The notes under the pieces were generated by a model. That model saw only the letters and a list, made by a program, of their open reading frames with translations, was not told where the DNA came from and ran no database searches. The position numbers were made by a program, and so were the translations under genes. From Micromussa lordhowensis (taxonomy: Eukaryota; Cnidaria; Anthozoa; Scleractinia; Lobophylliidae): a stretch of DNA of 64,000 nucleotides. Below, piece after piece: positions 20,499-33,944 of the stretch; the first letter of the stretch is position 1; the number at the start of each line of letters is the position of its first letter. The stretch is taken from the NCBI GenBank assembly GCA_964020085.1, contig OZ026603.1:7193046-7257045 (forward strand). Reading direction: 5' to 3'.

Positions 20499-23400
20499 GA
20501 CATGATGGCATTTGCGCCAGGGTGTTTTTTCTGGCCTTCTTTTTGCAGTAGTTTCCCCTGGTCCCAACTTTGCAGAATTTCAGAAAACGCGCGCTGGGGG
20601 TCCCCTTGGCAAATTTTACATAGCTCGGCTTCACGGGCACTTTAAGAGGCGCGGTTTGCAGCAAAATGTTCTGCTAGGTTGGCACTTCAAGGAAATCTTA
20701 GTTAGGAGATGATGACATTGGTGCCAGGGTGTTTTTTCTGGCCTTCTTTTTGCAGTAGTTTCCCCTGGTCCCAACTTTGCAGAATTTCAGAAAACGCGCG
20801 CTGGGGGTCCCCTTGGCAAATTTGACATAGCTCGGCTTCACGGGCACTTTAAGAGGCGCGGTTTGCAGCAAAATTTTCTGCTAGGTTTGCACTTCAAGGA
20901 AATCCTAGTTAGGACATGATGACATTGGTGCCAGGGTGTTTTTTCTGGCCTTCTTTTTGCCGTAGTTTCCCCTGGTCCCAACTTTGCAGAATTTCAGAAA
21001 ACGCGCGCTGTGGGTCCCCTTGGCAAATTTGACATAGCTCGGCTTCACGGGCACTTTAAGAGGCGCGGTTTGCAGCAAAATGTTCTGCTAGGTTGGCACT
21101 TCAAGGAAATCCTAGTTAGGACATGATGGCAATGGCGCCAGGGTGTTTTCTCTGGCCTTCTTTTTGCAGTAGTTTCCCCTGGTCCCAACTTTGCAGAATT
21201 TCAGAAAACGCGCGCTGGCGGTCCCCTTGGCAAATTTGACATAGCTCGGCTTCACGGGCACTTTAAGAGGCGCGGTTTGCAGCAAAATGTTTTGCTAGGT
21301 TGGCACTTTAAGAAAATCTTAGTTAGAACATGATGGCATTGGCGCCAGGGTGTTTTTTCTGGCCTTCTTTTTGCAGTAGTTTCCCCTGGTCCCAACTTTG
21401 CAGAATTTCAGAAAACGCGCGCTGGGGGTCCCCTTGGCAAATTTGACATAGCTCGGCTTCACGGGCACTTTAAGAGGCGCGGTTTGCAGCAAAATGTTCT
21501 GCTAGGTCGGCACTTCAAGGAAATCCTAGTTAGGACATGATGGCAATGGCGCCAGGGTGTTTTCTCTGGCCTTCTTTTTGCAGTAGTTTCCCCTGGTCCC
21601 AACTTTGCAGAATTTCAGAAAACGCGCGCTGGGGGTCCCCTTGGCAAATTTGACATAGCTCGGCTTCACGGGCACTTTAAGAGGCGCGGTTTGCAGCAAA
21701 ATGTTTTGCTAGGTTGGCACTTTAAGAAAATCTTAGTTAGAACATGATGGCATTGGCGCCAGGGTGTTTTTTGTGGCCTTCTTTTTGCAGTAGTTTCCCC
21801 TGGTCCCAACTTTGCAGAATTTCAGAAAACGCGCGCTGGGGGTCCCCTTGGCAAATTTGACATAGCTCGGCTTTACGGGCACTTTAAGAGGCGCGGTTTG
21901 CAGCAAAATGTTCTGCTAGGTTGGCACTTCAAGGAAATGCTAGTTAGGACATGATGGCATTTGCGCCAGGGTGTTTTTTCTGGCCTTCTTTTTGCAGTAG
22001 TTTCCCCTGGTCCCAACTTTGCAGAATTTCAGAAAACGCGCGCTGGGGGTCCCCTTGGCAAATTTTACATAGCTCGGCTTCACGGGCACTTTAAGAGGCG
22101 CGGTTTGCAGCAAAATGTTCTGCTAGGTTGGCACTTCAAGGAAATCTTAGTTAGGACATGATGACATTGGTGCCAGGGTGTTTTTTCTGGCCTTCTTTTT
22201 GCAGTAGTTTCCCCTGGTCCCAACTTTGCAGAATTTCAGAAAACGCGCGCTGGGGGTCCCCTTGGCAAATTTGACATAGCTCGGCTTCACGGGCACTTTA
22301 AGAGGCGCGGTTTGCAGCAAAATTTTCTGCTAGGTTTGCACTTCAAGGAAATCCTAGTTAGGACATGATGACATTGGTGCCAGGGTGTTTTTTCTGGCCT
22401 TCTTTTTGCAGTAGTTTCCCCTGGTCCCAACTTTGCAGAATTTCAGAAAACGCGCGCTGTGGGTCCCCTTGGCAAATTTGACATAGCTCGGCTTCACGGG
22501 CACTTTAAGAGGCGCGGTTTGCAGCAAAATGTTCTGCTAGGTTGGCACTTCAAGGAAATCTTAGTTAGGACATGATGGCAATGGCGCCAGGGTGTTTTCT
22601 CTGGCCTTCTTTTTGCAGTAGTTTCCCCTGGTCCCAACTTTGCAGAATTTCAGAAAACGCGCGCTGGGGGTCCCCTTGGCAAATTTGACATAGCTCGGCT
22701 TCACGGGCACTTTAAGAGGCGCGGTTTGCAGCAAAATGTTTTGCTAGGTTGGCACTTTAAGAAAATCTTAGTTAGAACATGATGGCATTGGCGCCAGGGT
22801 GTTTTTTCTGGCCTTCTTTTTGCAGTAGTTTCCCCTGGTCCCAACTTTGCAGAATTTCAGAAAACGCGCGCTGGGGGTCCCCTTGGCAAATTTGACATAG
22901 CTCGGCTTCACGGGCACTTTAAGAGGCGCGGTTTGCAGCAAAATGTTCTGCTAGGTTGGCACTTGAAGGAAATCCTAGTTAGGACATGATGGCAATGGCG
23001 CCAGGGTGTTTTCTCTGGCCTTCTTTTTGCAGTAGTTTCCCCTGGTCCCAACTTTGCAGAATTTCAGAAAACGCGCGCTGGGGGTCCCCTTGGCAAATTT
23101 GACATAGCTCGGCTTCACGGGCACTTTAAGAGGCGCGGTTTGCAGCAAAATGTTTTGCTAGGTTGGCACTTTAAGAAAATCTTAGTTAGAACATGATGGC
23201 ATTGGCGCCAGGGTGTTTTTTCTAACCTTCTTTTTGCAGTAGTTTCCCCTGGTCCCAACTTTGCAGAATTTCAGAAAACGCGCGCTGGGGGTCCCCTTGG
23301 CAAATTTGACATAGCTCGGCTTTACGGGCACTTTAAGAGGCGCGGTTTGCAGCAAAATGTTCTGCTAGGTTGGCACTTCAAGGAAATGCTAGTTAGGACA

Positions 23401-25259
23401 TGATGGCATTTGCGCCAGGGTGTTTTTTCTGGCCTTCTTTTTGCAGTAGTTTCCCCTGGTCCCAACTTTGCAGAATTTCAGAAAACGCGCGCTGGGGGTC
23501 CCCTTGGCAAATTTTACATAGCTCGGCTTCACGGGCACTTTAAGAGGCGCGGTTTGCAGCAAAATGTTCTGCTAGGTTGGCACTTCAAGGAAATGTTAGT
23601 TAGGACATGATGACATTGGTGCCAGGGTGTTTTTTCTGGCCTTCTTTTTGCAGTAGTTTCCCCTGGTCCCAACTTTGCAGAATTTCAGAAAACGCGCGCT
23701 GGGGGTCCCCTTGGCAAATTTGACATAGCTCGGCTTCACGGGCACTTTAAGAGGCGCGGTTTGCAGCAAAATGTTTTGCTAGGTTGGCACTTTAAGAAAA
23801 TCTTAGTTAGAACATGATGGCATTGGCGCCAGGGTGTTTTTTCTGGCCTTCTTTTTGCAGTAGTTTCCCCTGGTCCCAACTTTGCAGAATTTCAGAAAAC
23901 GCGCGCTGGGGGTCCCCTTGGCAAATTTGACATAGCTCGGCTTCACGGGCACTTTAAGAGGCGCGGTTTGCAGCAAAATGTTCTGCTAGGTTGGCACTTC
24001 AAGGAAATCTTAGTTACGACATGATGGCAATGGCGCCAGGGTGTTTTCTCTGGCCTTCTTTTTGCAGTAGTTTCCCCTGGTCCCAACTTTGCAGAATTTC
24101 AGAAAACGCGCGCTGGGGGTCCCCTTGGCAAATTTGACATAGCTCGGCTTCACGGGCACTTTAAGAGGCGCGGTTTGCAGCAAAATGTTTTGCTAGGTTG
24201 GCACTTTAAGAAAATCTTAGTTAGAACATGATGGCATTGGCGCCAGGGTGTTTTTTCTGGCCTTCTTTTTGCAGTAGTTTCCCCTGGTCCCAACTTTGCA
24301 GAATTTCAGAAAACGCGCGCTGGGGGTCCCCTTGGCAAATTTGACATAGCTCGGCTTTACGGGCACTTTAAGAGGCGCGGTTTGCAGCAAAATGTTCTGC
24401 TAGGTTGGCACTTCAAGGAAATCTTAGCTAAGACATGATGACATTGGTGCCAGGGTGTTTTTTCTGGCCTTCTTTTTGCAGTAGTTTCCCCTGGTCCCAA
24501 CTTTGCAGAATTTCAGAAAACGCGCGCTGGGGGTCCCCTTGGCAAATTTGACATAGCTCGGCTTCACGGGCACTTTAAGAGGCGCGGTTTGCAGCAAAAT
24601 GTTCTGCTAGGTTAGCACTTCAAGGAAATCCTAGTTAGGACATGATGACATTGGTGCCAGGGTGTTTTTTCTGGTCTTCTTTTTGCAGTAGTTTCCCCTG
24701 GTCCCAACTTTGCAGAATTTCAGAAAACGCGCGCTGTGGGTCCCCTTGGCAAATTTGACATAGCTCGGCTTCACGGGCACTTTAAGAGGCGCGGTTTGCA
24801 GCAAAATGTTTTGCTAGGTTGGCACTTTAAGAAAATCTTAGTTAGAACATGATGGCATTGGCGCCAGGGTGTTTTTTCTGGCCTTCTTTTTGCAGTAGTT
24901 TCCCCTGGTCCCAACTTTGCAGAATTTCAGAAAACGCGCGCTGGGGGTCCCCTTGGCAAATTTGACATAGCTCGGCTTTACGGGCACTTTAAGAGGCGCG
25001 GTTTGCAGCAAAATGTTCTGCTAGGTTGGCACTTCAAGGAAATGCTAGTTAGGACATGATGGCATTTGCGCCAGGGTGTTTTTTCTGGCCTTCTTTTTGC
25101 AGTAGTTTCCCCTGGTCCCAACTTTGCAGAATTTCAGAAAACGCGCGCTGGGGGTCCCCTTGGCAAATTTTACATAGCTCGGCTTCACGGGCACTTTAAG
25201 AGGCGCGGTTTGCAGCAAAATGTTCTGCTAGGTTGGCACTTCAAGGAAATGTTAGTTAC
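20499..25259. repeat. Higher-order repeat, 7-mer of 1449 bp (third copy 8-mer)
   Basis: Units marked GGCATTTGCGCC start at 20499, 21948, 23397 and 25053, spaced 1449, 1449 and 1656 bases (7, 7 and 8 units). Within the first two copies the unit order is the same: CATTTGCG, ACATTGGTG, ACATTGGTG with GCTGTGGGT, then alternating ATGGCAATGG/TTTTCTCTGG and TTAGAACATG units. The third copy has the same unit types in a rearranged order. This is a true higher-order repeat, as in many centromeric satellites. Confidence 0.9.
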
Positions 25260-25466
25260 GACATGATGACATTGGTGCCAGGGTGTTTTTTCTGGCCTTC
25301 TTTTTGCAGTAGTTTCCCCTGGTCCCAACTTTGCAGAATTTCAGAAAACGCGCGCTGGGGGTCCCCTTGGCAAATTTGACATAGCTCGGCTTCACGGGCA
25401 CTTTAAGAGGCGCGGTTTGCAGCAAAATGTTCTGCTAGGTTGGCACTTCAAGGAAATCCTAGTTAG

Positions 25467-26087
25467 GACATGATGACATTGGTGCCAGGGTGTTTTTTCT
25501 GGCCTTCTTTTTGCAGAAGTTTCCCCTGGTCCCAACTTTGCAGAATTTCAGAAAACGCGCGCTGGGGGTCCCCTTGGCAAATTTGACATAGCTCGGCTTC
25601 ACGGGCACTTTAAGAGGCGCGGTTTGCAGCAAAATGTTCTGCTAGGTTGGCACTTCAAGGAAATCCTAGTTAGGACATGATGACATTGGTGCCAGGGTGT
25701 TTTTTCTGGCCTTCTTTTTGCAGAAGTTTCCCCTGGTCCCAACTTTGCAGAATTTCAGAAAACGCCTGCTGGGGGTCCCCTTGGCAAATTTGACATAGCT
25801 CGGCTTCACGGGCACTTTAAGAGGCGCGGTTTGCAGCAAAATGTTCTGCTAGGTTGGCACTTCAAGGAAATCCTAGTTAGGACATGATGACATTGGTGCC
25901 AGGGTGTTTTTTCTGGCCTTCTTTTTGCAGAAGTTTCCCCTGGTCCCAACTTTGCAGAATTTCAGAAAACGCCTGCTGGGGGTCCCCTTGGCAAATTTGA
26001 CATAGCTCGGCTTCACGGGCACTTTAAGAGGCGCGGTTTGCAGCAAAATGTTCTGCTAGGTTGGCACTTCAAGGAAATTTTAGTTAA
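25467..26087. repeat. Three near-identical adjacent monomers (TTGCAGAAG variant)
   Basis: Units at 25467, 25674 and 25881 all carry GCAGAAGTTTCCCC instead of GCAGTAGTTTCCCC, plus ATGACATTGGTGCC. The second and third also share ACGCCTGCTGG instead of ACGCGCGCTGG. Identical private changes in neighbours indicate very recent single-unit amplification. Confidence 0.85.
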
Positions 26088-29000
26088 GACATGATGGCAT
26101 TGGCGCCAGGTTGTTTTTTCTGGCCTTCTTTTTGCAGTAGTTTCCCCTGGTCCCAACTTTGCAGAATTTCAGAAAACGCGCGCTGGGGGTCCCCTTGGCA
26201 AATTTGACATAGCTCGGCTTCACGGGCACTTTAAGAGGCGCAGTTTGCAGCAAAATGTTGTGCTAGATTGGCACTTTAAGGAAATTGTAGCTAGGACATA
26301 ATGGCATTGGCGCCAGGGTGTTTTTTCTGGCCTTCTTTTTGCAGTAGTTTCCCCTGGTCCCAACTTTGCAGAATTTCAGAAAACGCGCGCTGGGGGTCCC
26401 CTTGGCAAATTTGACATAGCTCGGCTTCACGGGCACTTTAAGAGGCGCGGTTTGCAGCAAAATGTTCTGCTAGGTTGGCACTTTGAGGAAATTTTAGTTA
26501 CGACATCATAGCATTGGCGCCAGGGTGTTTTTTCTGGCCTTCTTTTTGCAGTAGTTTCCCCTGGTCCCAACTTTGCAGAATTTCAGAAAACGCGCGCTGG
26601 GGGTCCCCTTGGCAAATTTGACATAGCTCGGCTTCACGGGCACTTTAAGAGGCGCGGTTTGCAGCAAAATGTTCTGCTAGGTTGGCACTTTAAGGAAATA
26701 TTTCATAGGACATGATGGCATTGGCGCCAGGGTGTTTTTTTTCCGGCCTTCTTTTTGCAGTAGCTTCCCCTTGTCCCAACTTTGCAGAATTTCAGAAAAC
26801 AGGCGCTGGGGGTCCCCTTGGCAAATTTGACATAGCTCGGCTTCACGGGCACTTTAAAAGGCGCGGATTGCAGCAAAATGTTCTGCTAGGTTATCACTTC
26901 AAGGAATTCTTGTTAGGACATGATGGCATTGGCGCCAGGGTGTTTTTTCTGGCTTTCTCTTTGCAGTAGTTTCCCCTGGTCCCAACTTTGCAGAATTTCA
27001 GAAAACGCGCGCTGGGGGTCCCCTTGGCAAATTTGACATAGCTCGGCTTCACGGGCACTTTAAGAGGCGCGGTTTGCAGCAAAATGTTCTGCTAGGTTGG
27101 CACTTTGAGGAAATTTTAGTTACGACATCATAGCATTGGCGCCAGGGTGTTTTTTCTGGCCTTCTTTTTGCAGTAGTTTCCCCTGGTCCCAACTTTGCAG
27201 AATTTCAGAAAACGCGCGCTGGGGGTCCCCTTGGCAAATTTGACATAGCTCGGCTTCACGGGCACTTTAAGAGGCGCGGTTTGCAGCAAAATGTTCTGCT
27301 AGGTTGGCACTTCAAGGAAATATTTGATAGGACATGATGGCATTGGCCCCAGGGTGTTTTTTCTGGCCTTCTTTTTGCAGTAGTTACCCCTGGTCCCAAC
27401 TTTGCCGAATTTGAGAAAACGCGCGCTGGGGGTCCCCTTGGCAAATTTGACATAGCTCGGCTTCACGGGCACTTTAAGAGGCGCGGTTTGCAGCAAAATG
27501 TTCTGCTAGGTTGGCACTTTAAGGAATTTTAGTTAGAACATGATGGCATTGGCTCCAGGGTGTTTTTTCTGGCCTTCTTTTTGCAGTAGTTTCCCCTGGT
27601 CCCAACTTTGCAGAATTTCAGAAAACGCGCGCTGGGGGTCCCCTTGGCAAATTTGACATAGCTCGGCTTCACGGGCACTTTAAGAGGCGCGGTTTGCAGC
27701 AAAATGTTCTGCTAGGTTGGCACTTTAAGGAAATTTTAGTTAGGACATGATGGCATTGGCGCCAGGGTGTTTTTTCTGGCTTTCTTTTTGCAGTAGTTTC
27801 CCCTGGTCCCAACTTTGCAGAATTTCAGGAAACGCGCGCTGGGGTCCCCTTGGCAAATTTGACATAGCTCGGCTTCACGAGCACTTTAACAGGCGCGGTT
27901 TGCAGCAAAATGTTCTGCTAGGTTGGCTCTTGAAGGAAATGGTAGTCAAAACATGATGGCATTGGCGCCAGGGTATTTTTTCTGGCCTTCTTTTTGCAGT
28001 AGTTTCCCCTGGTCCCAACTTTGCAGAATTTCAGAAAACGCGCGCTGGTGGTCCCCTTGGCAAATTTGACATAGCTCGGCTTCACTGGCACTTTAAGACG
28101 CGCGGTTTGCAGCAAAATGTTCTGCTAGGTTGGCACTTTAAGGATATTTTAGTTAGGACATGATCACATTGGCGCCAGGGTGTTTTGTTTGGCCTTCTTT
28201 TTGCAGTAGTTTCCCCTGGTCCCAACTTTGCAGAATTTCAGAAAACGCGCGCTGGGGGTCCCCTTGGCAAATTTGACATAGCTCGGCTTCACGGGCACTT
28301 TAAGAGGCGCGGTTTGCAGCAAAATGTTCTGCTAGCTTGGCACTTCAAGGAAATATTTGATAGGACATAATGGCATTGGCCCCAGGGTGTTTTTTCTGGC
28401 CTTCTTTTTGCAGTAGTTACCCCTGGTCCCAACTTTGCCGAATTTCAGAAAACGCGCGCTGGGGGTCCCCTTGGCAAATTTGACATAGCTCGGCTTCACG
28501 GGCACTTTAAGAGGCGCGGTTTCAAGCAAAATGTTCTGCTAGGTTGGCACTTTAAGGAATTCTTGTTAGGACATGATGGCATTGGCTCCAGGGTGTTTTT
28601 TCTGGCCTTCTTTTTGCAGTAGTTTCCCCTGGTCCCAACTTTGCAGAATTTCAGAAAACGCGCGCTGGGGTCCCCTTGGCAAATTTGACATAGCTCGGCT
28701 TCACGAGCACTTTAACAGGCGCGGTTTGCAGCAAAATGTTCTGCTAGGTTGGCTCTTGAAGGTAATGGTAGTCAAAACATGATGGCATTGGCGCCAGGGT
28801 ATTTTTTCTGGCCTTCTTTTTGCAGTAGTTTTCCCTGGTCCCAACTTTGCAGAATTTCAGAAAACGCGCGCTGGTGGTCCCCTTGGCAAATTTGACATAG
28901 CTCGGCTTCACGGGCACTTTAAGACGCGCGGTTTGCAGCAAAATGTTCTGCTAGGTTGGCACTTTAAGGCTTTTTTAGTTAGGACATGATCGCATTGGCG

Positions 29001-31256
29001 CCAGGGTGTTTTTTTTGGCCTTCTTTTTGCAGTAGTTTCCCCTGGTCCCAACTTTGCAGAATTTCAGAAAACGCGCGCTGGGGGTCCCCTTGGCAAATTT
29101 GACATAGCTCGGCTTCACGGGCACTTTAAGACGCGCGGTTTGCAGCAAAATGTTCTGCTAGGTTGGCACTTCAAGAAAATCCTTAATAGGACATGATGGC
29201 ATTGGCGCCAGGGTGTTTTTTCTGGCCTTCGCTTTGCAGTAGTTTCCCCTGGTCTCAACTTTGCAGAATTTCAGAAAACGCGCGCTGGGGGTCCCCTTGG
29301 CAAATTTGACATAGCTTGGCTTCACGGGCACTTTAAGAGGCGCGGTTTGCAGCAAAATGTTCTGCTAGGTTGGCACTTTGAGAAAATTGTAGTTACGACA
29401 TCATAGCATTGGCGCCAGGGGGTTTTTTCTGGCCTTCTTTTTGCAGTAGTTTTCCCTGGTCCCAACTTTGCAGAATTTCAGAAAACGCGCGCTGGGGCTC
29501 CCCTTGGCAAATTTGACATAGCTGGGCTTCACGGGCACTTTAAGAGGCGCGGCTGGCAGCAAAATGTTCTGCTAGGTTGGCACTTTAAGGAAATATTTGA
29601 TAGGACATGATGTCATTGGCCCCAGGGTGTTTTTTCTGGCCTTCTCTTTGCAGTAGTTTCCCCTAGTCCCAACTTTGCCGAATTTCAGAAAACGCGCGCT
29701 GGGGGTCCCCTTGGCAAATTTGACATAGCTCGGCTTCACGGGCACTTTAAGAGGCGCGGTTTGCAGCAAAATGTTCTGCTAGGTTGGCACTTTAAGGAAT
29801 TCCAGTTAGGACATGATGGCATTGGCGCCAGGGTGTTTTTTCTGGCCTTCTTTTTGCAGTAGTTTCCCCTGGTCCCAACTTTGCAGAATTTCAGAAAACG
29901 CGCGCTGGGGGTCCCCTTGGCAAATTTGACATAGCTCGGCTTCACGGGCACTTTAAGAGGCGCGGTTTGCAGCAAAATGTTCTGCTAGGTTGGCACTTTA
30001 AGGAATCCTAGTTAGGACATGATGGCATTGGCTCCAGGGTGTTTTTTCTGGCCTTCTTTTTGCAGTAGTTTCCCCTGGTCCCAACTTTGCAGAATTTCAG
30101 AAAACGCGCGCTGGGGGTCCCCTTGGCAAATTTGACATAGCTCGGCTTCACGGGCACTTTAAGAGGCGCGGTTTGCAGCAAAATGTTCTGCTAGGTTGGC
30201 ACTTTAAGGAAATTTTAGTTAGGACATGATGGCATTGGCGCCAGGGTGTTTTTTCTGGCCTTTTTTTTTTGCAGTAGTTTCCCCTTGTCCCAACTTTGCA
30301 GAATTTCAGGAAACGCGCGCTGGGGTCCCCTTGGCAAATTTGACATAGCTCGGCTTCACGAGCACTTTAACAGGCGCGGTTTGCAGCAAAATGTTTTGCT
30401 AGGTTGGCTCTTGAAGGAAATGGTAGTCAAAACATGATGGCATTGGCGCCAGGGTATTTTTTCTGGCCTTCTTTTTGCAGTAGTTTCCCCTGGTCCCAAC
30501 TTTGCAGAATTTCAGAAAACGCGCGCTGGTGGTCCCCTTGGCAAATTTGACATAGCTCGGCTTCACGGGCACTTTAAGACGCGCAGTTTGCAGCAAAATG
30601 TTCTGCTAGGTTGGCACTTTAAGGATATTTTAGTTAGGACATGATCGCATTGGCGCCAGGGTGTTTTTTTGGCCTTCTTTTTGCAGTAGTTTCCCCTGGT
30701 CCCAACTTTGCAGAATTTCAGAAAACGCGCGCTGGGGGTCCCCTTGGCAAATTTGACATAGCTCGGCTTCACGGGCACTTTAAGAGGCGCGGTTTGCAGC
30801 AAAATGTTCTGCTAGGTTGGCACTTCAAGGAAATATTTGATAGGACATGATGGCATTGGCCCCAGGGTGTTTTTTCTGGCCTTCTTTTTGCAGTAGTTAC
30901 CCCTGGTCCCAACTTTGCCGAATTTCAGAAAACGCGCGCTGGGGGTCCCCTTGGCAAATTTGACATAGCTCGGCTTCACGGGCACTTTAAGAGGCGCGGT
31001 TTGCAGCAAAATGTTCTGCTAGGTTGGCACTTTAAGGAATTCTAGTTAGGACATGATGGCATTGGCTCCAGGGTGTTTTTTCTGGCCTTTTTTTTGCAGT
31101 AGTTTCCCCTGGTCCCAACTTTGCAGAATTTCAGAAAACGCACGCTGGGGGTCCCCTTGGCAAATTTGACATAGCTCGGCTTCACGGGCACTTTAAGAGG
31201 CGCGGTTTGCAGCAAAATGTTCTGCTAGGTTGGCACTTTAAGGAAATTTTAGTTAG
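26088..31256. repeat. Satellite sub-block, more diverged, with boundary classes such as ATTTGATAGG and GGTAGTCAAAAC
   Basis: From about 26 kb rightwards units carry more substitutions and small indels than further left. Recurring subtypes are: a unit with ATATTTGATAGGAC followed by GGCCCCAGGG and TTTGCCGAATT; a unit with GGGCACTTTAAGACGCGCGG; and a unit lacking one G (GCTGGGGTCCCC) with AACAGGCGCGG and a GGCTCTTGAAGG boundary. The last type recurs at about 27747, 28573, 30246, 31260 and 31880. Removal of one G opens a different + strand frame of about 69 codons, which is not a gene signal. Confidence 0.75.
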
Positions 31257-32496
31257 GACATGATGGCATTGGCGCCAGGGTGTTTTTTCTGGCCTTCTTT
31301 TTGCAGTAGTTTCCCCTGGTCCCAACTTTGCAGAATTTCAGGAAACGCGCGCTGGGGTCCCCTTGGCAAATTTGACATAGCTCGGCTTCACGAGCACTTT
31401 AACAGGCGCGGTTTGCAGCAAAATGTTCTGCTAGGTTGGCTCTTGAAGGAAATGGTAGTCAAAACATGATGGCATTGGCGCCGGGGTATTTTTTCTGGCC
31501 TTCTTTTTGCAGTAGTTTCCCCTGGTCCCAACTTTGCAGAATTTCAGAAAACGCGCGCTGGTGGTCCCCTTGGCAAATTTGACATAGCTCGGCTTCACGG
31601 GCACTTTAAGACGCGCGGTTTGCAGCAAAATGTTCTGCTAGGTTGGCACTTTAAGGATATTTTAGTTAGAACATGATCGCATTGGCGCCAGGGTGTTTTT
31701 TCTGGCCTTCTTTTTGCAGTAGTTTCCCCTGGTCCCAACTTTGCAGAATTTCAGAAAACGCGCGCTGGGGGTTCCCTTGGCAAATTTGACATAGCTCGGC
31801 TTCACGGGCACTTTAAGAGGCGCGGTTTGCAGCAAAATGTTCTGCTAGGTTGGCACTTTAAGGAAATTTTAGTTAGGACATGATGGCATTGGCGCCAGGG
31901 TGTTTTTTCTGGCCTTCTTTTTGCAGTAGTTTCCCCTGGTCCCAACTTTGCAGAATTTCAGGAAACGCGCGCTGGGGTCCCCTTGGCAAATTTGACATAG
32001 CTCGGCTTCACGAGCACTTTAACAGGCGCGGTTTGCAGCAAAATGTTCTGCTAGGTTGGCTCTTGAAGGAAATAGTAGTCAAAACATGATGGCATTGGCG
32101 CCGGGGTATTTTTTCTGGCCTTCTTTTTGCAGTAGTTTCCCCTGGTCCCAACTTTGCAGAATTTCAGAAAACGCGCGCTGGTGGTCCCCTTGGCAAATTT
32201 GACATAGCTCGGCTTCACGGGCACTTTAAGACGCGCGGTTTGCAGCAAAATGTTCTGCTAGGTTGGCACTTTAAGGATATTTTAGTTAGAACATGATCGC
32301 ATTGGCGCCAGGGTGTTTTTTCTGGCCTTCTTTTTGCAGTAGTTTTCCCTGGTCCCAACTTTGCAGAATTTCAGAAAACGCGCGCTGGGGGTTCCCTTGG
32401 CAAATTTGACATAGCTCGGCTTCACGGGCACTTTAAGACGCGCGGTTTGCAGCAAAATGTTCTGCTAGGTTGGCACTTCAAGAAAATCCTTAATAG
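31257..32496. repeat. Tandem 3-mer higher-order repeat, 2 x 620 bp
   Basis: The three-unit block 31257-31876 is followed directly by 31877-32496 with nearly identical sequence. Both copies have the GCTGGGGTCCCC deletion in unit 1, GGTAGTCAAAAC or AGTAGTCAAAAC with GGCGCCGGGGTATT in unit 2, and GAACATGATCGCATT with GGGGGTTCCC in unit 3. They differ near the end of unit 3 (AGAGGCG against AGACGCG). Confidence 0.9.
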
Positions 32497-33116
32497 GACA
32501 TGATGGCATTGGCGCCAGGGTGTTTTTTCTGGCCTTCGCTTTGCAGTAGTTTCCCCTGGTCCCAACTTTGCAGAATTTCAGAAAACGCGCGCTGGGGGTC
32601 CCCTTGGCAAATTTGACATAGCTTGGCTTCACGGGCACTTTAAGAGGCGCGGTTTGCAGCAAAATGTTCTGCTAGGATGGCACTTTGAGGAAATTGTAGT
32701 TACGACATCATAGCATTGGCGCCAGGGTGTTTTTTCTGGCCTTCTCTTTGCAGTAGTTTCCCCTAGTCCCAACTTTGCCGAATTTCAGAAAACGCGCGCT
32801 GGGGGTCCCCTTGGCAAATTTGACATAGCTCGGCTTCACGGGTACTTTAAGAGGCGCGGTTTGCAGCAAAATGTTCTGCTAGGTTGGCACTTTAAGGAAT
32901 TGTAGTTAGGACATGATGGCATTGGCGCCAGGGTGTTTTTTCTGGCCTTCTTTTTGCAGTAGTTTTCCCTGGTCCCAACTTTGCAGAATTTCAGAAAACG
33001 CGCGCTGGGGGTCCCCTTGGCAAATTTGACATAGCTCGGCTTCACGGGCACTTTAAGAGGCGCGGTTTGCAGCAAAATGTTCTGCTAGGTTGGCACTTTA
33101 AGGAAATTTTAGTCAG
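32497..33116. repeat. Satellite segment copied from about 29.2 kb
   Basis: The unit at 32497 has the unusual boundary AAAATCCTTAATAGGAC and the variant GGCCTTCGCTTTGCAG. Both are also found at about 29190, roughly 3307 bp (16 units) upstream. The next unit has a TACGACATCATAGC boundary, again as in the 29.4-kb copy. This is a segmental duplicate or conversion tract. Confidence 0.75.
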
Positions 33117-33944
33117 GACATGATGGCATTGGCGCCAGGGTGTTTTTTCTGGCCTTCATTTTGCAGTAGTTTCCCCTGGTCCCAACTTTGCAGAATTTCA
33201 GAAAACGCGCGCTGGGGGTCCCCTTGGCAAATTAGACACAGCTCGGCTTCACGGGCACTTTAAGAGGCGCGGTTTCCAGCAAAATGTTCTGCTAGGTTGG
33301 CACTTCAAGAAAATATTAGTTAGGACATGATGGCATTGGCGCCAGGGTGTTTTTTCTGGCCTTCTTTTTGCAGTTGTTTCCCCTGGTCCCAACTTTGCAG
33401 AATTTCAGAAAACGCGCGCTGGGGGTCCCCTTGGCAAATTTGACATAGCTCGGCTTCACGGGCACTTTAAGAGGCGCGGTTTGCAGCAAAATGTTCTGCT
33501 AGGTTGGCACTTTAAGGAAATTTTAGTTAGGACATGATGGCATTGGCGCCAGGGTGTTTTTTCTGGCCTTCATTTTGCAGTAGTTTCCCCTGGTCCCAAC
33601 TTTGCAGAATTTCAGAAAACGCGCGCTGGGGGTCCCCTTGGCAAATTAGACACAGCTCGGCTTCACGGGCACTTTAAGAGGCGCGGTTTCCAGCAAAATG
33701 TTCTGCTAGGTTGGCACTTCAAGAAAATATTAGTTAGGACATGATGGCATTGGCGCCAGGGTGTTTTTTCTGGCCTTCTTTTTGCAGTTGTTTCCCCTGG
33801 TCCCAACTTTGCAGAATTTCAGAAAACGCGCGCTGGGGGTCCCCTTGGCAAATTTGACATAGCTCGGCTTCACGGGCACTTTAAGAGGCGCGGTTTGCAG
33901 CAAAATGTTTTGCTAGGTTGGCACTTGAAGAAAATCTTAGTTAG
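33117..33944. repeat. Tandem 2-mer higher-order repeat, 2 x 414 bp
   Basis: Dimers at 33117-33530 and 33531-33944 share GGCCTTCATTTTGCAG, CAAATTAGACACAGCTCGG and GGTTTCCAGC in the first unit, and GCAGTTGTTTCCCC in the second. The same dimer appears again near 35187-35600 and, with AATTAGACATAG, near 36845-37256. It is therefore a mobile module within the array. Confidence 0.9.
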
